This document shows positions 26,862 to 36,157 of a stretch of DNA of 64,000 nucleotides, piece after piece (the first letter of the stretch is position 1; each line of letters begins with the position of its first letter). The translations under genes and the position numbers were made by a program. The notes beneath the pieces are model-generated. The model did no database searches and was not told the DNA's origin. It saw nothing but the letters and a program-made list of their open reading frames with translations. The stretch is from NCBI GenBank assembly GCA_002632355.1, contig NSJJ01000002.1:124001-188000 (forward strand), in the 5' to 3' direction. The DNA comes from Sulfuricella denitrificans. GTDB lineage: Bacteria; Pseudomonadota; Gammaproteobacteria; Burkholderiales; Sulfuricellaceae.

Positions 26862-28844
26862 ATGAAAAAACTTAGCATTTCCATGAGGGTGGTTCTCCTC
26901 CTCCTGATTCCCCTTCTCAGCGTCATGTTCTACGCAGTAAAGAATGCAACGAACTCCTATCAGGAATGGAACAACGCATCCAAAACAGAGTTATTGATGG
27001 AATTGGCCGTCGATCTGGGTGACCTGGTTCATCAAATGCAAATCGAGCGAGGAGCATCCGTTGGCTTCATGAAATCCAAAGGAGAGACTTTTGCCACGGA
27101 TTTGCCCGGATACCGGGGTGAAACCGACAAGAAACTTGCAGAACTGAAAAGCGGATATGCACAGATCGGTGCGGACTTGCCCGCAGGCATCAGAAGTGCG
27201 CTCGAAAAGACTTTCACCGAACTGGACAGGATGGGGGAAACACGTACGGCCATATCCCGGTTCAGTATTCCTGTTCCGGATGCCATTACATACTACACAA
27301 AAAACATTTCCGCTCTGCTTGAGACAATCCCAGCCATTTCCGAACAAAATAATGACCTGAATGCCGCCAAGCGTATGTCAGCCTACCTGGCCCTGCTTCG
27401 CGCCAAGGAGCGGGCAGGGCAAGAACGCGCGCTGCTGTCCGGCGTATTCACGGTAAACAGGATCGAACCCGCACAGTACCGCACCTTCCTGAGCCATATT
27501 GCCGCTCAGCAAGCCTATCTTTCCAGTTTTGACAGTTACGCATCCAAAGAAGCACGGGAGATCTACAGGCAGGAAATGGCCGGCAACCATGCCAAGGAAG
27601 TAGAAGCCATGGAAAAAATAGTCATAGACAAAGCGAACGAGGGAAAATTTGATATTGAACCGCGCAAATGGTTTACCACCATGACCGCAAAAATCGACGC
27701 CATGCACAAAGTCGAGGCAGCCTTTGCCGAGCAGATCAAGCTCCTGGTTACCGAACACGCCCGCAAGGCACGTACCGCGCTGACGCTGCATACCGGCATC
27801 GATATTGTGCTGTTGCTGGCGATAATCGGCCTGGGTTATCTGATCGCGGTCAGCATCACGCGCCCGATCAATTCACTGAAAGCCGGCATTGTTCAAATCC
27901 GGAATGACCATAACCTGACCCGCAGACTTGAGATTGGCGGCAAGGATGAAGTTGGGCAGGTCGCCGAGGCATTCAACCATCTAACCGAAAGCCTGCAGGG
28001 CATACTCCAGCAAGTAAACGCAAATGCCGCAGAAGTATTGCGACTTTCCGAACATCTTGCAGCCACTTCATCACAGGTGTCGGGCAGTTCCGAGCTTCAG
28101 AGTGAATCTGCATCTTCCATGGCCGCCGCAGTCGAGGAAATGACCGTGAGCATCGACCAGGTCGCCGAACACGCCAGGGAAGCGCAGAATATTTCCCAGT
28201 CGAGCAGCGATCTTTCCCGCAGCGGCAGCGATGTGATTCTGAGGGTCGTGGAAGACATGCGGGGCATTGCCGAAACTGTTCACGAATCTTCGGCCATCAT
28301 CGAAGGGTTGGGGCGGCAGTCCGACCAGATCTATTCGATCATCCAGGCAATCAAGGAGATTGCCGACCAGACCAATCTTCTGGCGCTGAATGCCGCGATC
28401 GAGGCGGCTCGCGCAGGTGAGCAAGGGCGCGGTTTTGCAGTGGTGGCAGATGAGGTGAGAAAACTGGCGGAGCGCACCACCGGTTCCACCGAACAGATCG
28501 CCTCCATGATCCAGAAGATACAGGACGGCACCAGGCAGGCAGTAGCCAGCATGGGCGTGGGCGTAGAACGGGTCAACCAGGGCGTATCCCTGGCCGGCCA
28601 GGCAGGCGAGTCCATTCGCCAGATACAGTCAGGCGCACAGAGGGTCGGTGTCGCTGTCACCGATATTTCTTCCGCGATCCGGGAGCAAAGCATGGCCAGC
28701 AGCGAAATTGCACGCCATGTTGAGCAGGTGGCGCAAATGTCGGACGAGAATCATGCCGCCATTCAGAGCAACGCAACATCAGCCTTGCGCTTGAAAGAAC
28801 TGGCAGTGAAACTGCAAGATGCTGTAGATAAATTCAGAGTCTGA
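26862..28844 (+). CDS. Methyl-accepting chemotaxis protein with nitrate/nitrite-sensing (NIT) domain
   Basis: 660 residues. Order: TM1 (about 9-27), a periplasmic helical region (about 45-300) resembling the NIT domain ([19 protein letters not shown] is its hallmark first helix), TM2 (about 310-331), HAMP (about 332-385), and a cytoplasmic signalling domain. The hairpin tip [20 protein letters not shown] is near residues 503-522. There is no CheR/CheB-tethering pentapeptide at the C-terminus. Nitrate or nitrite as ligand is a family inference. No che or fla gene is nearby, and the gene sits alone between two heptose genes, breaking an otherwise coherent sugar block. Confidence 0.9.
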   Translation: MKKLSISMRVVLLLLIPLLSVMFYAVKNATNSYQEWNNASKTELLMELAVDLGDLVHQMQIERGASVGFMKSKGETFATDLPGYRGETDKKLAELKSGYAQIGADLPAGIRSALEKTFTELDRMGETRTAISRFSIPVPDAITYYTKNISALLETIPAISEQNNDLNAAKRMSAYLALLRAKERAGQERALLSGVFTVNRIEPAQYRTFLSHIAAQQAYLSSFDSYASKEAREIYRQEMAGNHAKEVEAMEKIVIDKANEGKFDIEPRKWFTTMTAKIDAMHKVEAAFAEQIKLLVTEHARKARTALTLHTGIDIVLLLAIIGLGYLIAVSITRPINSLKAGIVQIRNDHNLTRRLEIGGKDEVGQVAEAFNHLTESLQGILQQVNANAAEVLRLSEHLAATSSQVSGSSELQSESASSMAAAVEEMTVSIDQVAEHAREAQNISQSSSDLSRSGSDVILRVVEDMRGIAETVHESSAIIEGLGRQSDQIYSIIQAIKEIADQTNLLALNAAIEAARAGEQGRGFAVVADEVRKLAERTTGSTEQIASMIQKIQDGTRQAVASMGVGVERVNQGVSLAGQAGESIRQIQSGAQRVGVAVTDISSAIREQSMASSEIARHVEQVAQMSDENHAAIQSNATSALRLKELAVKLQDAVDKFRV

Positions 28845-28889
28845 CCAGACACTCATCCGGCCTTCAAAATAGGCGTGAAATTTAAAGCG

Positions 28890-28903
28890 GGGTCAGTTGA
28901 CCC
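28890..28903. repeat. 14-bp palindrome upstream of hldD
   Basis: GGGTCA and TGACCC around GT, about 20 bp upstream of the hldD start. It could be an operator or the remnant of a repeat element. Confidence 0.35.
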
Positions 28904-28921
28904 ATAATACAGGAAGATAAC

Positions 28922-29917
28922 ATGTACACCATCGTCACCGGCGCCATGGGCTTCATCGGCGCGAATATCGTCAAGGCTCTCAACGAACGCGGCGAGACCA
29001 ACATCATCGCAGTGGATAACCTGAAAAAGGCCGACAAGTTCAAAAATCTGGTGGATTGTGAAATCGCCGATTACATGGACAAGGAGGATTTTCTCGATGC
29101 CGTGCTGGATGGCGCATTCGACGACTCGCTGAAAGCCGTGTTTCACGAGGGCGCCTGTTCCGACACCATGGAGACCGACGGCCGATACATGATGGAAAAC
29201 AATTACCGCTATTCCATCACCCTGCTGGAGCACTGCCAGAACGAGGAAATTCCTTTTCTCTACGCTTCGTCCGCCAGCGTCTATGGTGGCGGGAGCATTT
29301 TCAGCGAGTCGCGCGAGCATGAAAGCCCGCTCAACGTTTACGGCTATTCCAAGTTTCTGTTCGACCAGTATGTGCGCCGCATGTGGGAAGATAAAACCGG
29401 CCAGATCGTCGGCTTCCGCTACTTCAACGTCTATGGCCCGCGCGAACAGCACAAGGGACGCATGGCCTCGGTTGCCTTCCATTTCTTCAACCAGTACCAG
29501 GCCGAAGGCAAGGTCAAGCTGTTCGAAGGCTGCGAAGGTTATGGCCATGGCGAACAGCGGCGCGATTTCGTATCGGTTGAGGATGTGGTCAAGATCAACA
29601 TGTGGTTCCTCGACAACCCCGACCAGTCCGGCATTTTCAATCTCGGCACCGGCCGCAGCCAGGCCTTCAACGATGTCGCCGTGGCCGCCGTCAATGCCTG
29701 CCGCAAGGCCAACGGCGAAGCCTCACTGACGCTGGAACAATTGCAGCAGCAGGGCATCATCGAGTACGTCACCTTTCCCGAAGCACTCAAGGGCAAGTAC
29801 CAGAGCTTCACCCAGGCCGACATCTCGGCCCTGCGCAAAGCCGGGTATGAAACACCGCTGTACACTGTGGAGCAGGGTGTGGAACGCTACGTGGAGCATT
29901 TGCTGAAACAGCGCTGA
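28922..29917 (+). CDS. hldD: ADP-L-glycero-D-manno-heptose-6-epimerase
   Basis: 331 residues with an AGGAAG ribosome-binding site. It is an extended SDR enzyme that epimerises ADP-D-glycero- to ADP-L-glycero-manno-heptose for the LPS inner core. [15 protein letters not shown] is the NADP-binding motif, and the YxxxK catalytic pair is Y140/K144 in [24 protein letters not shown] and HGEQRRDF are HldD-specific. It completes the pathway with the kinase at 25829. Confidence 0.98.
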   Translation: MYTIVTGAMGFIGANIVKALNERGETNIIAVDNLKKADKFKNLVDCEIADYMDKEDFLDAVLDGAFDDSLKAVFHEGACSDTMETDGRYMMENNYRYSITLLEHCQNEEIPFLYASSASVYGGGSIFSESREHESPLNVYGYSKFLFDQYVRRMWEDKTGQIVGFRYFNVYGPREQHKGRMASVAFHFFNQYQAEGKVKLFEGCEGYGHGEQRRDFVSVEDVVKINMWFLDNPDQSGIFNLGTGRSQAFNDVAVAAVNACRKANGEASLTLEQLQQQGIIEYVTFPEALKGKYQSFTQADISALRKAGYETPLYTVEQGVERYVEHLLKQR

Positions 29918-29943
29918 CCCCCCAACCTGACCGGAGCTGAAAA

Positions 29944-30246
29944 ATGAAAAAAATTCTGTTCATTTTAATTGCCTGTCTTGCCATCATGACGCCGGTCCGG
30001 GCGGGCGCGCTGGTCAATCTCAACAACGCCACCCAGGCGCAGCTCGAATCGGTAAAAGGCATCGGACCGGCAAAAGCCAGATCCATCATCGACTACCGCA
30101 ACAAAATGGGGCCCTTCAGGAGTGTGGACGATCTGAAGAAGGTCACGGGATTCGGTGAAAAGACGGTCGCCAGAATGCGTCCGGAACTGACTGTCGGCAA
30201 CGCTCGTCCACCCGCAGCAAGAATCGAAACCGGCAAGAGCCGGTAG
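29944..30246 (+). CDS. ComEA-like helix-hairpin-helix DNA-binding protein
   Basis: 100 residues: signal peptide (MKKILFILIACLAIMTPVRA), then a ComEA-type double helix-hairpin-helix (VNLNNATQAQLESVKGIGPAKARSIIDYRNKMGPFRSVDDLKKVTGFGEKTVARM). Such small secreted ComEA homologues bind DNA in the periplasm during natural transformation. Other competence genes are not seen here, so a transformation role is inference. CGGAG precedes the ATG and a terminator follows. Confidence 0.9.
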   Translation: MKKILFILIACLAIMTPVRAGALVNLNNATQAQLESVKGIGPAKARSIIDYRNKMGPFRSVDDLKKVTGFGEKTVARMRPELTVGNARPPAARIETGKSR

Positions 30247-30253
30247 TGTGATC

Positions 30254-30282
30254 AAGCCTCCCATCAGGCGGGGCTTTTCTAT
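30254..30282 (+). terminator. Intrinsic terminator after the comEA-like gene
   Basis: AAGCCTC pairs with GGGGCTT (one G-U) around a short loop, followed by TTCTATTT. Confidence 0.7.
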
Positions 30283-30342
30283 TTGTGGCGAAAAAAAACG
30301 TGCATAATAATCAGTCATGAACTGCACAAGAAACATTCCAGC

Positions 30343-31338
30343 GTGAATTCGCCTCATTTCGCTTTCATCCCGCCCTGGCTCGAGCCGTTACGCGCGGTTG
30401 CCGTGGCCCTGTTCGATAGCAACGGCGATATTATCGAGGCCAACGAAGGCTTTCGCTTTACCCTGACGCCCGAAAGTGATGGAAATATCGCGCATCGCAT
30501 TGCCGAGCCACCGCTTGGGCAACTGCTGAAAATGCAGCCGGACGAAGCAGGCCTGCTCTACACCGGCCTGATCACGCTCAACATCGGACATGGTTTGACC
30601 CGGGCTTTTGCCGGTTCGATATTCCGCCGCAACCAGTTGTTCATGCTCGCAGCCGAACTGGATATTTCCGCTTTCGAATCACTCAGCAGCGAAAATGAAC
30701 GGCTCAATCAGGAACTGGAAGAAAACCGGAAACTGCTATCCAAGCGGAACCACACACTGCAAAAGCTACAAGAAGAAATGGAAGCCATAAAACGCAATGA
30801 CGGACTCACCGGCCTGGCCAACCTTAAACTGCTCGATTCGCGTGTCAGCGAAGAGATCCAGCGCTGGGAACGTTACCGCCGCCCGCTTGCCCTGGTGGTG
30901 ATGGATCTGGACGACTTCGACCGCATCAATGAAGAGTTCGGGCGGGAAATCGGCGACGAACTGCTGACGCATGTCGCCACGATTCTGAACGGCGCCACCA
31001 GAACGCTGGACCTGGTAGCGCGCTACGGCGGACAGGAATTCGCCGTGCTGTTACCCGAGACCAATGAAATGGGTGCCATGATCGTAGCCGAGCGCCTGCG
31101 TATGGACATGGAATCCGTGCTCATCCTGCCTCTTCTGCGCCCGCTCACTGCGAGCTTTGGCGTTGCACTGCTGCAACCGGACGAGAAGCGCGAAGCCTAT
31201 TACGCCCGAGCCGGGCGCGCAGTCAAATATGCCAAGGAACAGGGCAAAAACTGCATCGCCATAGCGGGGGTCATCGGCGAATGTGACCATCTCTACCAGA
31301 GTGCCGCCGGGGGTGATGAAACGCCCACGGAGACGTAG
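30343..31338 (+). CDS. GGDEF-domain protein with degenerate GGQEF active site and intact I-site
   Basis: About 331 residues. The start is uncertain: GTG at 30343 gives the most plausible N-terminus (VNSPHFAFIPPWLE); an upstream TTG would fall in the preceding terminator. A PAS-like N-terminal part (about 1-115, LRAVAVALFDSNGDIIEANEGF) is followed by a coiled coil (about 120-165) and a GGDEF domain. The active-site loop reads RYGGQEFAVLLP: the third residue, normally Asp or Glu and metal-binding, is Gln, so cyclase activity is doubtful. The inhibitory RxxD site (RTLD, five residues upstream) is intact, suggesting a c-di-GMP receptor. There are no membrane helices, so it is cytoplasmic. Confidence 0.87.
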   Translation: MNSPHFAFIPPWLEPLRAVAVALFDSNGDIIEANEGFRFTLTPESDGNIAHRIAEPPLGQLLKMQPDEAGLLYTGLITLNIGHGLTRAFAGSIFRRNQLFMLAAELDISAFESLSSENERLNQELEENRKLLSKRNHTLQKLQEEMEAIKRNDGLTGLANLKLLDSRVSEEIQRWERYRRPLALVVMDLDDFDRINEEFGREIGDELLTHVATILNGATRTLDLVARYGGQEFAVLLPETNEMGAMIVAERLRMDMESVLILPLLRPLTASFGVALLQPDEKREAYYARAGRAVKYAKEQGKNCIAIAGVIGECDHLYQSAAGGDETPTET

Positions 31339-31396
31339 TAAGCGCTTGTTTCGCAGGCACTTAAAGCACCCTTTAATTCAGGAACCACAAGTCACC

Positions 31397-32287
31397 ATGA
31401 GTTTTAAAACCATTGAAGATTTTGTCGGCAACACCCCGCTGGTCAGGCTCAAGCATATTCCCGGCGAAACCTCGAACACAGTACTGGTCAAGCTGGAAGG
31501 CAACAACCCTGCGGGGTCGGTGAAAGACCGCCCGGCGCTTTCCATGATTATGCGCGCTGAGGCACGGGGTGAAATCCGACCCGGCGACACCCTGATCGAG
31601 GCCACCAGCGGCAATACCGGCATCGCACTGGCCATGGCGGCAGCGATGCGTGGCTACAAAATGGTGCTGGTGATGCCGGAACACATGAGCGTGGAACGAC
31701 GCCAGGTGATGCGCGCTTTTGGCGCCGAAATCATACTCACACCGAAAGAAGGCAGCATGGAAGCGGCCATCGATACCGCCAACCGCATGCATGCCGAAGG
31801 CCATGGCCTGATCCTTGACCAGTTTTCCAACCCTGACAACCCGCTTGCCCACTACGAAGGCACCGGCCCGGAAATCTGGCGCGACACTGAAGGCACCGTC
31901 ACCCACTTCGTCAGCAGCATGGGTACCACCGGCACCATCATGGGCTGCTCGCGCTATCTCAAAGAGCAGAATTCCAGGATACAAATTATCGGCGCCCAGC
32001 CGTCTGAAGGCTCCCAGATTCCGGGCATCCGCAAATGGCCTCAGGAATACCTGCCCAGCATCTGCGATTTCAGTCAGGTGGACCAGATCGTCGAAGTCAG
32101 CCAGCAGGCGGCGGAAAACATGACCCGGCGCCTCGCCCGCGAGGAAGGCATTTTTGCCGGCATCTCATCGGGAGGCGCGCTGGTTGCGGCACTTGAGGTT
32201 TCATCCCGAATCGAGAATGCCATTATCGTTTCCATTGTCTGTGACCGGGGCGACCGCTATCTTTCCACCGGCGTTTTCCCTGCCTGA
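31397..32287 (+). CDS. cysM: Cysteine synthase B
   Basis: 296 residues from ATG at 31397; a longer in-frame extension reads back into the preceding gene in another frame and is rejected. It is a PLP enzyme making cysteine from O-acetylserine and sulfide or thiosulfate. The PLP lysine is K43 (GSVKDRPALSM), the phosphate loop is SGNTG at 71-75, and GTTGTIMG and GISSGG follow. The EGNNPAGSVKDR and VMPEHMSVERRQVMRAFGAE segments favour CysM over CysK. murJ starts 3 bp downstream. Confidence 0.95.
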   Translation: MSFKTIEDFVGNTPLVRLKHIPGETSNTVLVKLEGNNPAGSVKDRPALSMIMRAEARGEIRPGDTLIEATSGNTGIALAMAAAMRGYKMVLVMPEHMSVERRQVMRAFGAEIILTPKEGSMEAAIDTANRMHAEGHGLILDQFSNPDNPLAHYEGTGPEIWRDTEGTVTHFVSSMGTTGTIMGCSRYLKEQNSRIQIIGAQPSEGSQIPGIRKWPQEYLPSICDFSQVDQIVEVSQQAAENMTRRLAREEGIFAGISSGGALVAALEVSSRIENAIIVSIVCDRGDRYLSTGVFPA

Positions 32288-32290
32288 TCC

Positions 32291-33826
32291 ATGAATCTGC
32301 TCAAGGCCCTCGCCACCGTTGGCGGCATGACACTGCTGTCGCGCATTCTCGGTTTTCTGCGCGATGCCATCATTGCCCGCGCCTTCGGGGCCGGGATCGC
32401 CACCGACGCCTTTTTTGTTGCCTTCAAGCTGCCCAACCTGTTGCGCCGCCTGTTCGCCGAGGGCGCTTTTTCCCAGGCTTTCGTTCCCATTCTTGCGGAA
32501 TACAAGACGCGCCGTGGCCACGAAGCCACACGCGACCTGGTGGATCATGTCGCCACGCTGCTGGCGCTGATCCTGCTGGGCGTCAGCCTGATCGGCATCC
32601 TCGCTGCACCGGTGGTGATTTACATCAGTGCGCCGGGTTTCGCCGCCACACCGGAGAAATTCGACCTTACTGTGCAACTGCTGCGCTACATCTTCCCCTA
32701 CATCTTTTTCATCTCGCTGGTATCGCTGGCAGGCGGTGTGCTCAACACCTACAGCAAATTTTCCGTTCCCGCTTTCTCCCCGGTGCTGCTGAACCTCTCC
32801 TTTATCGGCTGCGCCCTGTGGCTGGCGCCCTACATGCATCCGCCGGTCCTGGCCCTGGCCGTGGCGGTGCTGCTGGGCGGGGTGCTGCAGCTCGGTTTTC
32901 AGTTGCCCTTTCTGGCAAAAATCGGCCTGCTGCCGCGCTTCCGCCTGAACCTGAAAGACGAAGGCGTATGGCGCATCCTCAAGCTCATGGGGCCGGCCGT
33001 ATTCGGCGTCTCCATCGCCCAGATCAGCCTGCTGATCAACACCATCTTCGCTTCCTTCCTCGAGACCGGCAGCGTGTCCTGGCTCTATTACGCCGACCGC
33101 CTGATGGAATTTCCCACCGGCATGCTGGGCGTGGCCCTCGGCACCATCCTGCTGCCCTCGCTGGCCAAGCATTATTCCGACGACTCCCCTGAACAGTTTT
33201 CCAGCCTGCTCGACTGGGGGCTGCGCCTGACCCTGATGCTGGCCCTGCCGGCTGCGCTGGGGCTGGCGATTCTGGCCGTGCCGCTGATTTCCACGCTGTT
33301 CTTCTACGGAAAATTCAATGCCCATGACCTGTGGATGACGCGCGAAGCGCTGATGGCCTACAGCGCCGGGCTGCTCGGCCTGATCATGGTGAAGGTGCTG
33401 GCGCCCGGATTCTATGCGCGGCAGAACATCCGCACCCCGGTCAAGATCGCGATTTTCACCCTGTTTGCCACCCAGCTCATGAATCTTGCCTTCATCTGGA
33501 AGCTGCAGCATGCCGGGCTGGCGCTATCCATCGGGCTGGGCGCCTGCATCAATGCCGGCCTGCTGTACTACCAGCTGCGTCGCCACCAGATTTTCCAGCC
33601 CCAGCCGGGATGGATGATTTTCCTGCTCAAGCTCGGCATTGCGCTGGCGGTCATGGGAGCAACCCTGTGGTATGTCATGGGCCCACAGGCTGCCTGGCTC
33701 AGCGGCGGCATCCTGAGCCGTGCTGTGCACCTGACCTGGGTGATCATTGCCGGGGCCGGCAGCTATTTTGCCACGCTTGCACTGCTGGGCTTCCGTCCGC
33801 GAGATTATGTCCGCCGCGCGGCCTGA
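32291..33826 (+). CDS. murJ: Lipid II flippase MurJ
   Basis: 511 residues of a MOP-superfamily transporter with about 14 membrane helices, the usual MurJ size. It flips lipid II across the inner membrane for peptidoglycan synthesis. Marks: the N-terminal [47 protein letters not shown] and the basic central motif. It sits directly after cysM, with cysS 37 bp downstream. Confidence 0.97.
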   Translation: MNLLKALATVGGMTLLSRILGFLRDAIIARAFGAGIATDAFFVAFKLPNLLRRLFAEGAFSQAFVPILAEYKTRRGHEATRDLVDHVATLLALILLGVSLIGILAAPVVIYISAPGFAATPEKFDLTVQLLRYIFPYIFFISLVSLAGGVLNTYSKFSVPAFSPVLLNLSFIGCALWLAPYMHPPVLALAVAVLLGGVLQLGFQLPFLAKIGLLPRFRLNLKDEGVWRILKLMGPAVFGVSIAQISLLINTIFASFLETGSVSWLYYADRLMEFPTGMLGVALGTILLPSLAKHYSDDSPEQFSSLLDWGLRLTLMLALPAALGLAILAVPLISTLFFYGKFNAHDLWMTREALMAYSAGLLGLIMVKVLAPGFYARQNIRTPVKIAIFTLFATQLMNLAFIWKLQHAGLALSIGLGACINAGLLYYQLRRHQIFQPQPGWMIFLLKLGIALAVMGATLWYVMGPQAAWLSGGILSRAVHLTWVIIAGAGSYFATLALLGFRPRDYVRRAA

Positions 33827-33863
33827 TCGCGTAAAATAACGCTTTTTCAAAACCGCTGTTGCC

Positions 33864-35246
33864 ATGCTGAAAATCTACAACACTCTCGCCCGCGCCAAGC
33901 AGGAATTCATCCCCATCGAACCCGGCAAGGCCCGCATGTACGTGTGCGGCATGACCGTTTACGACTTCTGCCACCTTGGCCATGCACGGGTGCTGGTGGT
34001 ATTCGACATGATCCAGCGCTGGCTCAAAGCGGAAGGGCTGGATGTCACCTACGTGCGCAATATCACCGACATCGACGACAAGATCATCAAGCGCGCCGCC
34101 GAGAATCACGAGGCCATCGACATCCTGACCGGCCGCTTCATTGCCGCCATGGACGAGGATGCTGCCAAGCTCGGCGTGGAAAAGCCGGACCATGAACCGC
34201 GTGCCACCCAGTATGTGCCGGGCATGATCGCCATGATCTCGAAGCTGATCGAAAACAAGCTGGCTTATGTCGCAGAGAATGGTGACGTATGCTATTCGGT
34301 CCACGACTTCCCCGGCTATGGCAAGCTCTCGGGCAAATCGCTGGATGATCTGCGCGCCGGCGAACGGGTGGATATCGCCACAGGCAAGCGCGACCCGCTC
34401 GACTTCGTGCTGTGGAAATCCGCCAAGCCCGGCGAGCCCAGCTGGGAATCGCCCTGGGGGCCGGGACGGCCGGGCTGGCATATCGAATGCTCGGTGATGA
34501 GCGATGCGCTGCTGGGCGAACATTTCGACATCCACGGCGGTGGCGCGGACCTGCAGTTTCCCCACCACGAGAACGAGATTGCCCAGTCCGAAGGCACCCA
34601 CGGCCACCAGCACGTCAATTACTGGATACACAACGGCTTCGTGCGCATCGACAACGAGAAGATGTCGAAGTCACTGGGCAACTTCTTCACCATCCGCGAA
34701 GTACTGCAGAAATACGACCCGGAGGTGGTGCGCTTCTTCATCCTGCGCGCCCATTACCGCAGCCCGCTGAACTATTCAGACCAGCATCTGGATGACGCCA
34801 AAGGAGCGCTGACACGGCTTTACACAGCGTTAAAGAACATCACTCCCCACGCTGGAGATATTGACTGGAGCGACTCCCACGCCGCCACCTTCAGGCAAGC
34901 CATGGAAGACGATTTCAACACCCCGGAAGCCATGGCCGCACTGTTCGAACTGGCCAATGAGGCGAACAAGAACAATGATCCGCAGCGTGCGGGTTTGCTC
35001 AAGGCACTGGGCGCGACTCTCGGTCTACTGCAACGTGACCCAAGCGAATTCCTGCAAGGCGGCCTGGGCGAAGACACCGGAAGCAGCTTAACGCCAGAGC
35101 AGATCGAGCAACAGATTACCGCTCGTGCCGAAGCTCGCAAAACCCGGAATTTCGCCGAGTCGGATCGTATCCGCGACGATCTCCTGCAGGCTGGCATCGT
35201 CCTCGAAGACAAGCCCGGTGGCGAAACCCTGTGGCGGCGCGCCTGA
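33864..35246 (+). CDS. cysS: Cysteine--tRNA ligase
   Basis: 460 residues of a class Ia aminoacyl-tRNA synthetase. Cys28 in YVCGMTVYD is a zinc/substrate ligand, the HIGH signature appears as HLGH at 37-40, and KMSKS is at 266-270. The [12 protein letters not shown] and [15 protein letters not shown] segments supply further zinc-site residues. It is convergent with the OlsB-type gene, with only about 20 bp and no clear terminator between them. Confidence 0.98.
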   Translation: MLKIYNTLARAKQEFIPIEPGKARMYVCGMTVYDFCHLGHARVLVVFDMIQRWLKAEGLDVTYVRNITDIDDKIIKRAAENHEAIDILTGRFIAAMDEDAAKLGVEKPDHEPRATQYVPGMIAMISKLIENKLAYVAENGDVCYSVHDFPGYGKLSGKSLDDLRAGERVDIATGKRDPLDFVLWKSAKPGEPSWESPWGPGRPGWHIECSVMSDALLGEHFDIHGGGADLQFPHHENEIAQSEGTHGHQHVNYWIHNGFVRIDNEKMSKSLGNFFTIREVLQKYDPEVVRFFILRAHYRSPLNYSDQHLDDAKGALTRLYTALKNITPHAGDIDWSDSHAATFRQAMEDDFNTPEAMAALFELANEANKNNDPQRAGLLKALGATLGLLQRDPSEFLQGGLGEDTGSSLTPEQIEQQITARAEARKTRNFAESDRIRDDLLQAGIVLEDKPGGETLWRRA

Positions 35247-35267
35247 GAATTCTGACATTTCCATCAT

Positions 35268-36032
35268 TCATGCTGCCTGACGGCTCATGAAGTGACGGGC
35301 GTAGCGCTGGTTCAGGCGTTCCAGCGGCAGCAGCACCAGCACATCGGCGGTATTGAAATCAGGATCCCAGGCCGGCTCACCGCAAATATAGGCACCGGTG
35401 CGCAGATAGCCCTTGATCAACGGCGGCATGGGCGGATTCAGATCGCGGTTGAGCGCCTTTAGCGGCAGGGGATGGCGCGGAAAAACCCGCCATTCCACCG
35501 GGCACATATTATCGACGCTGATGCGGTGATACAGGCTCGCGGCACTGTGACCGCCATCCGCCATGCTGATACTGGCACAACCAATGAGATAGTCGTAACC
35601 ACGGGTGAGCATGTACTCGGCCAGTCCGGCCCATAGCAGGGTAATCGCTGCGCCGCTGCGATAATCGGGATGCACGCAGGAGCGTCCGACTTCCGCCATG
35701 CGGTCGCTGAGATGGGCGATGCGGGTGAGATCGAATTCGCTCTGGGAATAGAAGCCGCCGATTTTCTTCGCCTGCTCCGGGCTCAGGATACGGTAGGTGC
35801 CGACCACTTCGTTGGTGTCGCCGTCACGTACCAGCAGGTGGTCGCAATAGGGGTCGAACATGTCCTGATCGACGCCGGCCTTGCGGGTTGGCAAGCGCGC
35901 CCCCATCTCCTCGGCGAAGACCTTGTAACGCAGGCGCTGCGCTTCCTCGATATCGGCCTCGCTCTTGGCGAAGCAGTAAAACAGTTTGGCCTCGCGGCGC
36001 TCTGTTACGCTGGTCTGCTGGCTCAGCAACAT
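35268..36032 (-). CDS. OlsB-type L-ornithine N-alpha-acyltransferase (GNAT-fold lipid acyltransferase)
   Basis: 254 residues, soluble, with an AGGAGAG ribosome-binding site. The GNAT-like core shows AQRLRYKVFAEEMGA, HLLVRD, VGTYRILSPEQA, VGRSCVHPDYRSGAAITLLWAGLAEY and LIGCASISMADGG, the pattern of the OlsB/'hemolysin-like' acyltransferases (COG3176). OlsB joins a 3-hydroxyacyl group from ACP to ornithine, giving lyso-ornithine lipid, a phosphorus-free membrane lipid. No olsA partner is adjacent. A near-perfect Pho box with a -10 element lies 37-70 bp upstream, matching the known phosphate-starvation induction of ornithine lipids in other bacteria. The enzymatic identity is inferred from family and regulation. 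Confidence 0.82.
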   Translation of the reverse strand: MLLSQQTSVTERREAKLFYCFAKSEADIEEAQRLRYKVFAEEMGARLPTRKAGVDQDMFDPYCDHLLVRDGDTNEVVGTYRILSPEQAKKIGGFYSQSEFDLTRIAHLSDRMAEVGRSCVHPDYRSGAAITLLWAGLAEYMLTRGYDYLIGCASISMADGGHSAASLYHRISVDNMCPVEWRVFPRHPLPLKALNRDLNPPMPPLIKGYLRTGAYICGEPAWDPDFNTADVLVLLPLERLNQRYARHFMSRQAA

Positions 36033-36068
36033 CTCGTTCTCTCCTCTTCAAATCCTCCGAATGAGCAA

Positions 36069-36102
36069 ACGATAAACAGAGCGAATGACAGTCAGGTGAC
36101 AG
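36069..36102 (-). promoter_or_regulatory. Pho box and -10 element upstream of the OlsB-type gene
   Basis: On the minus strand CTGTCAC-CTGA-CTGTCAT (36102-36085) matches the PhoB half-site CTGTCAT twice (6/7 and 7/7) with a 4-bp spacer. A -10-like TATCGT (36074-36069) starts exactly 10 bp after it, the standard PhoB-activated promoter geometry. Transcription would start near 36062. Confidence 0.78.
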
Positions 36103-36157
36103 GATGCTTAAGCTTTTGTGACCATTTTTCCTTGCAACAATAGATTAGAATAGCCCC

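Noticed and set aside
32201-33511. A 436-codon frame antisense to cysM/murJ, rich in Gln and Gly
   Set aside because: Complement of a hydrophobic membrane protein gene. No signals.
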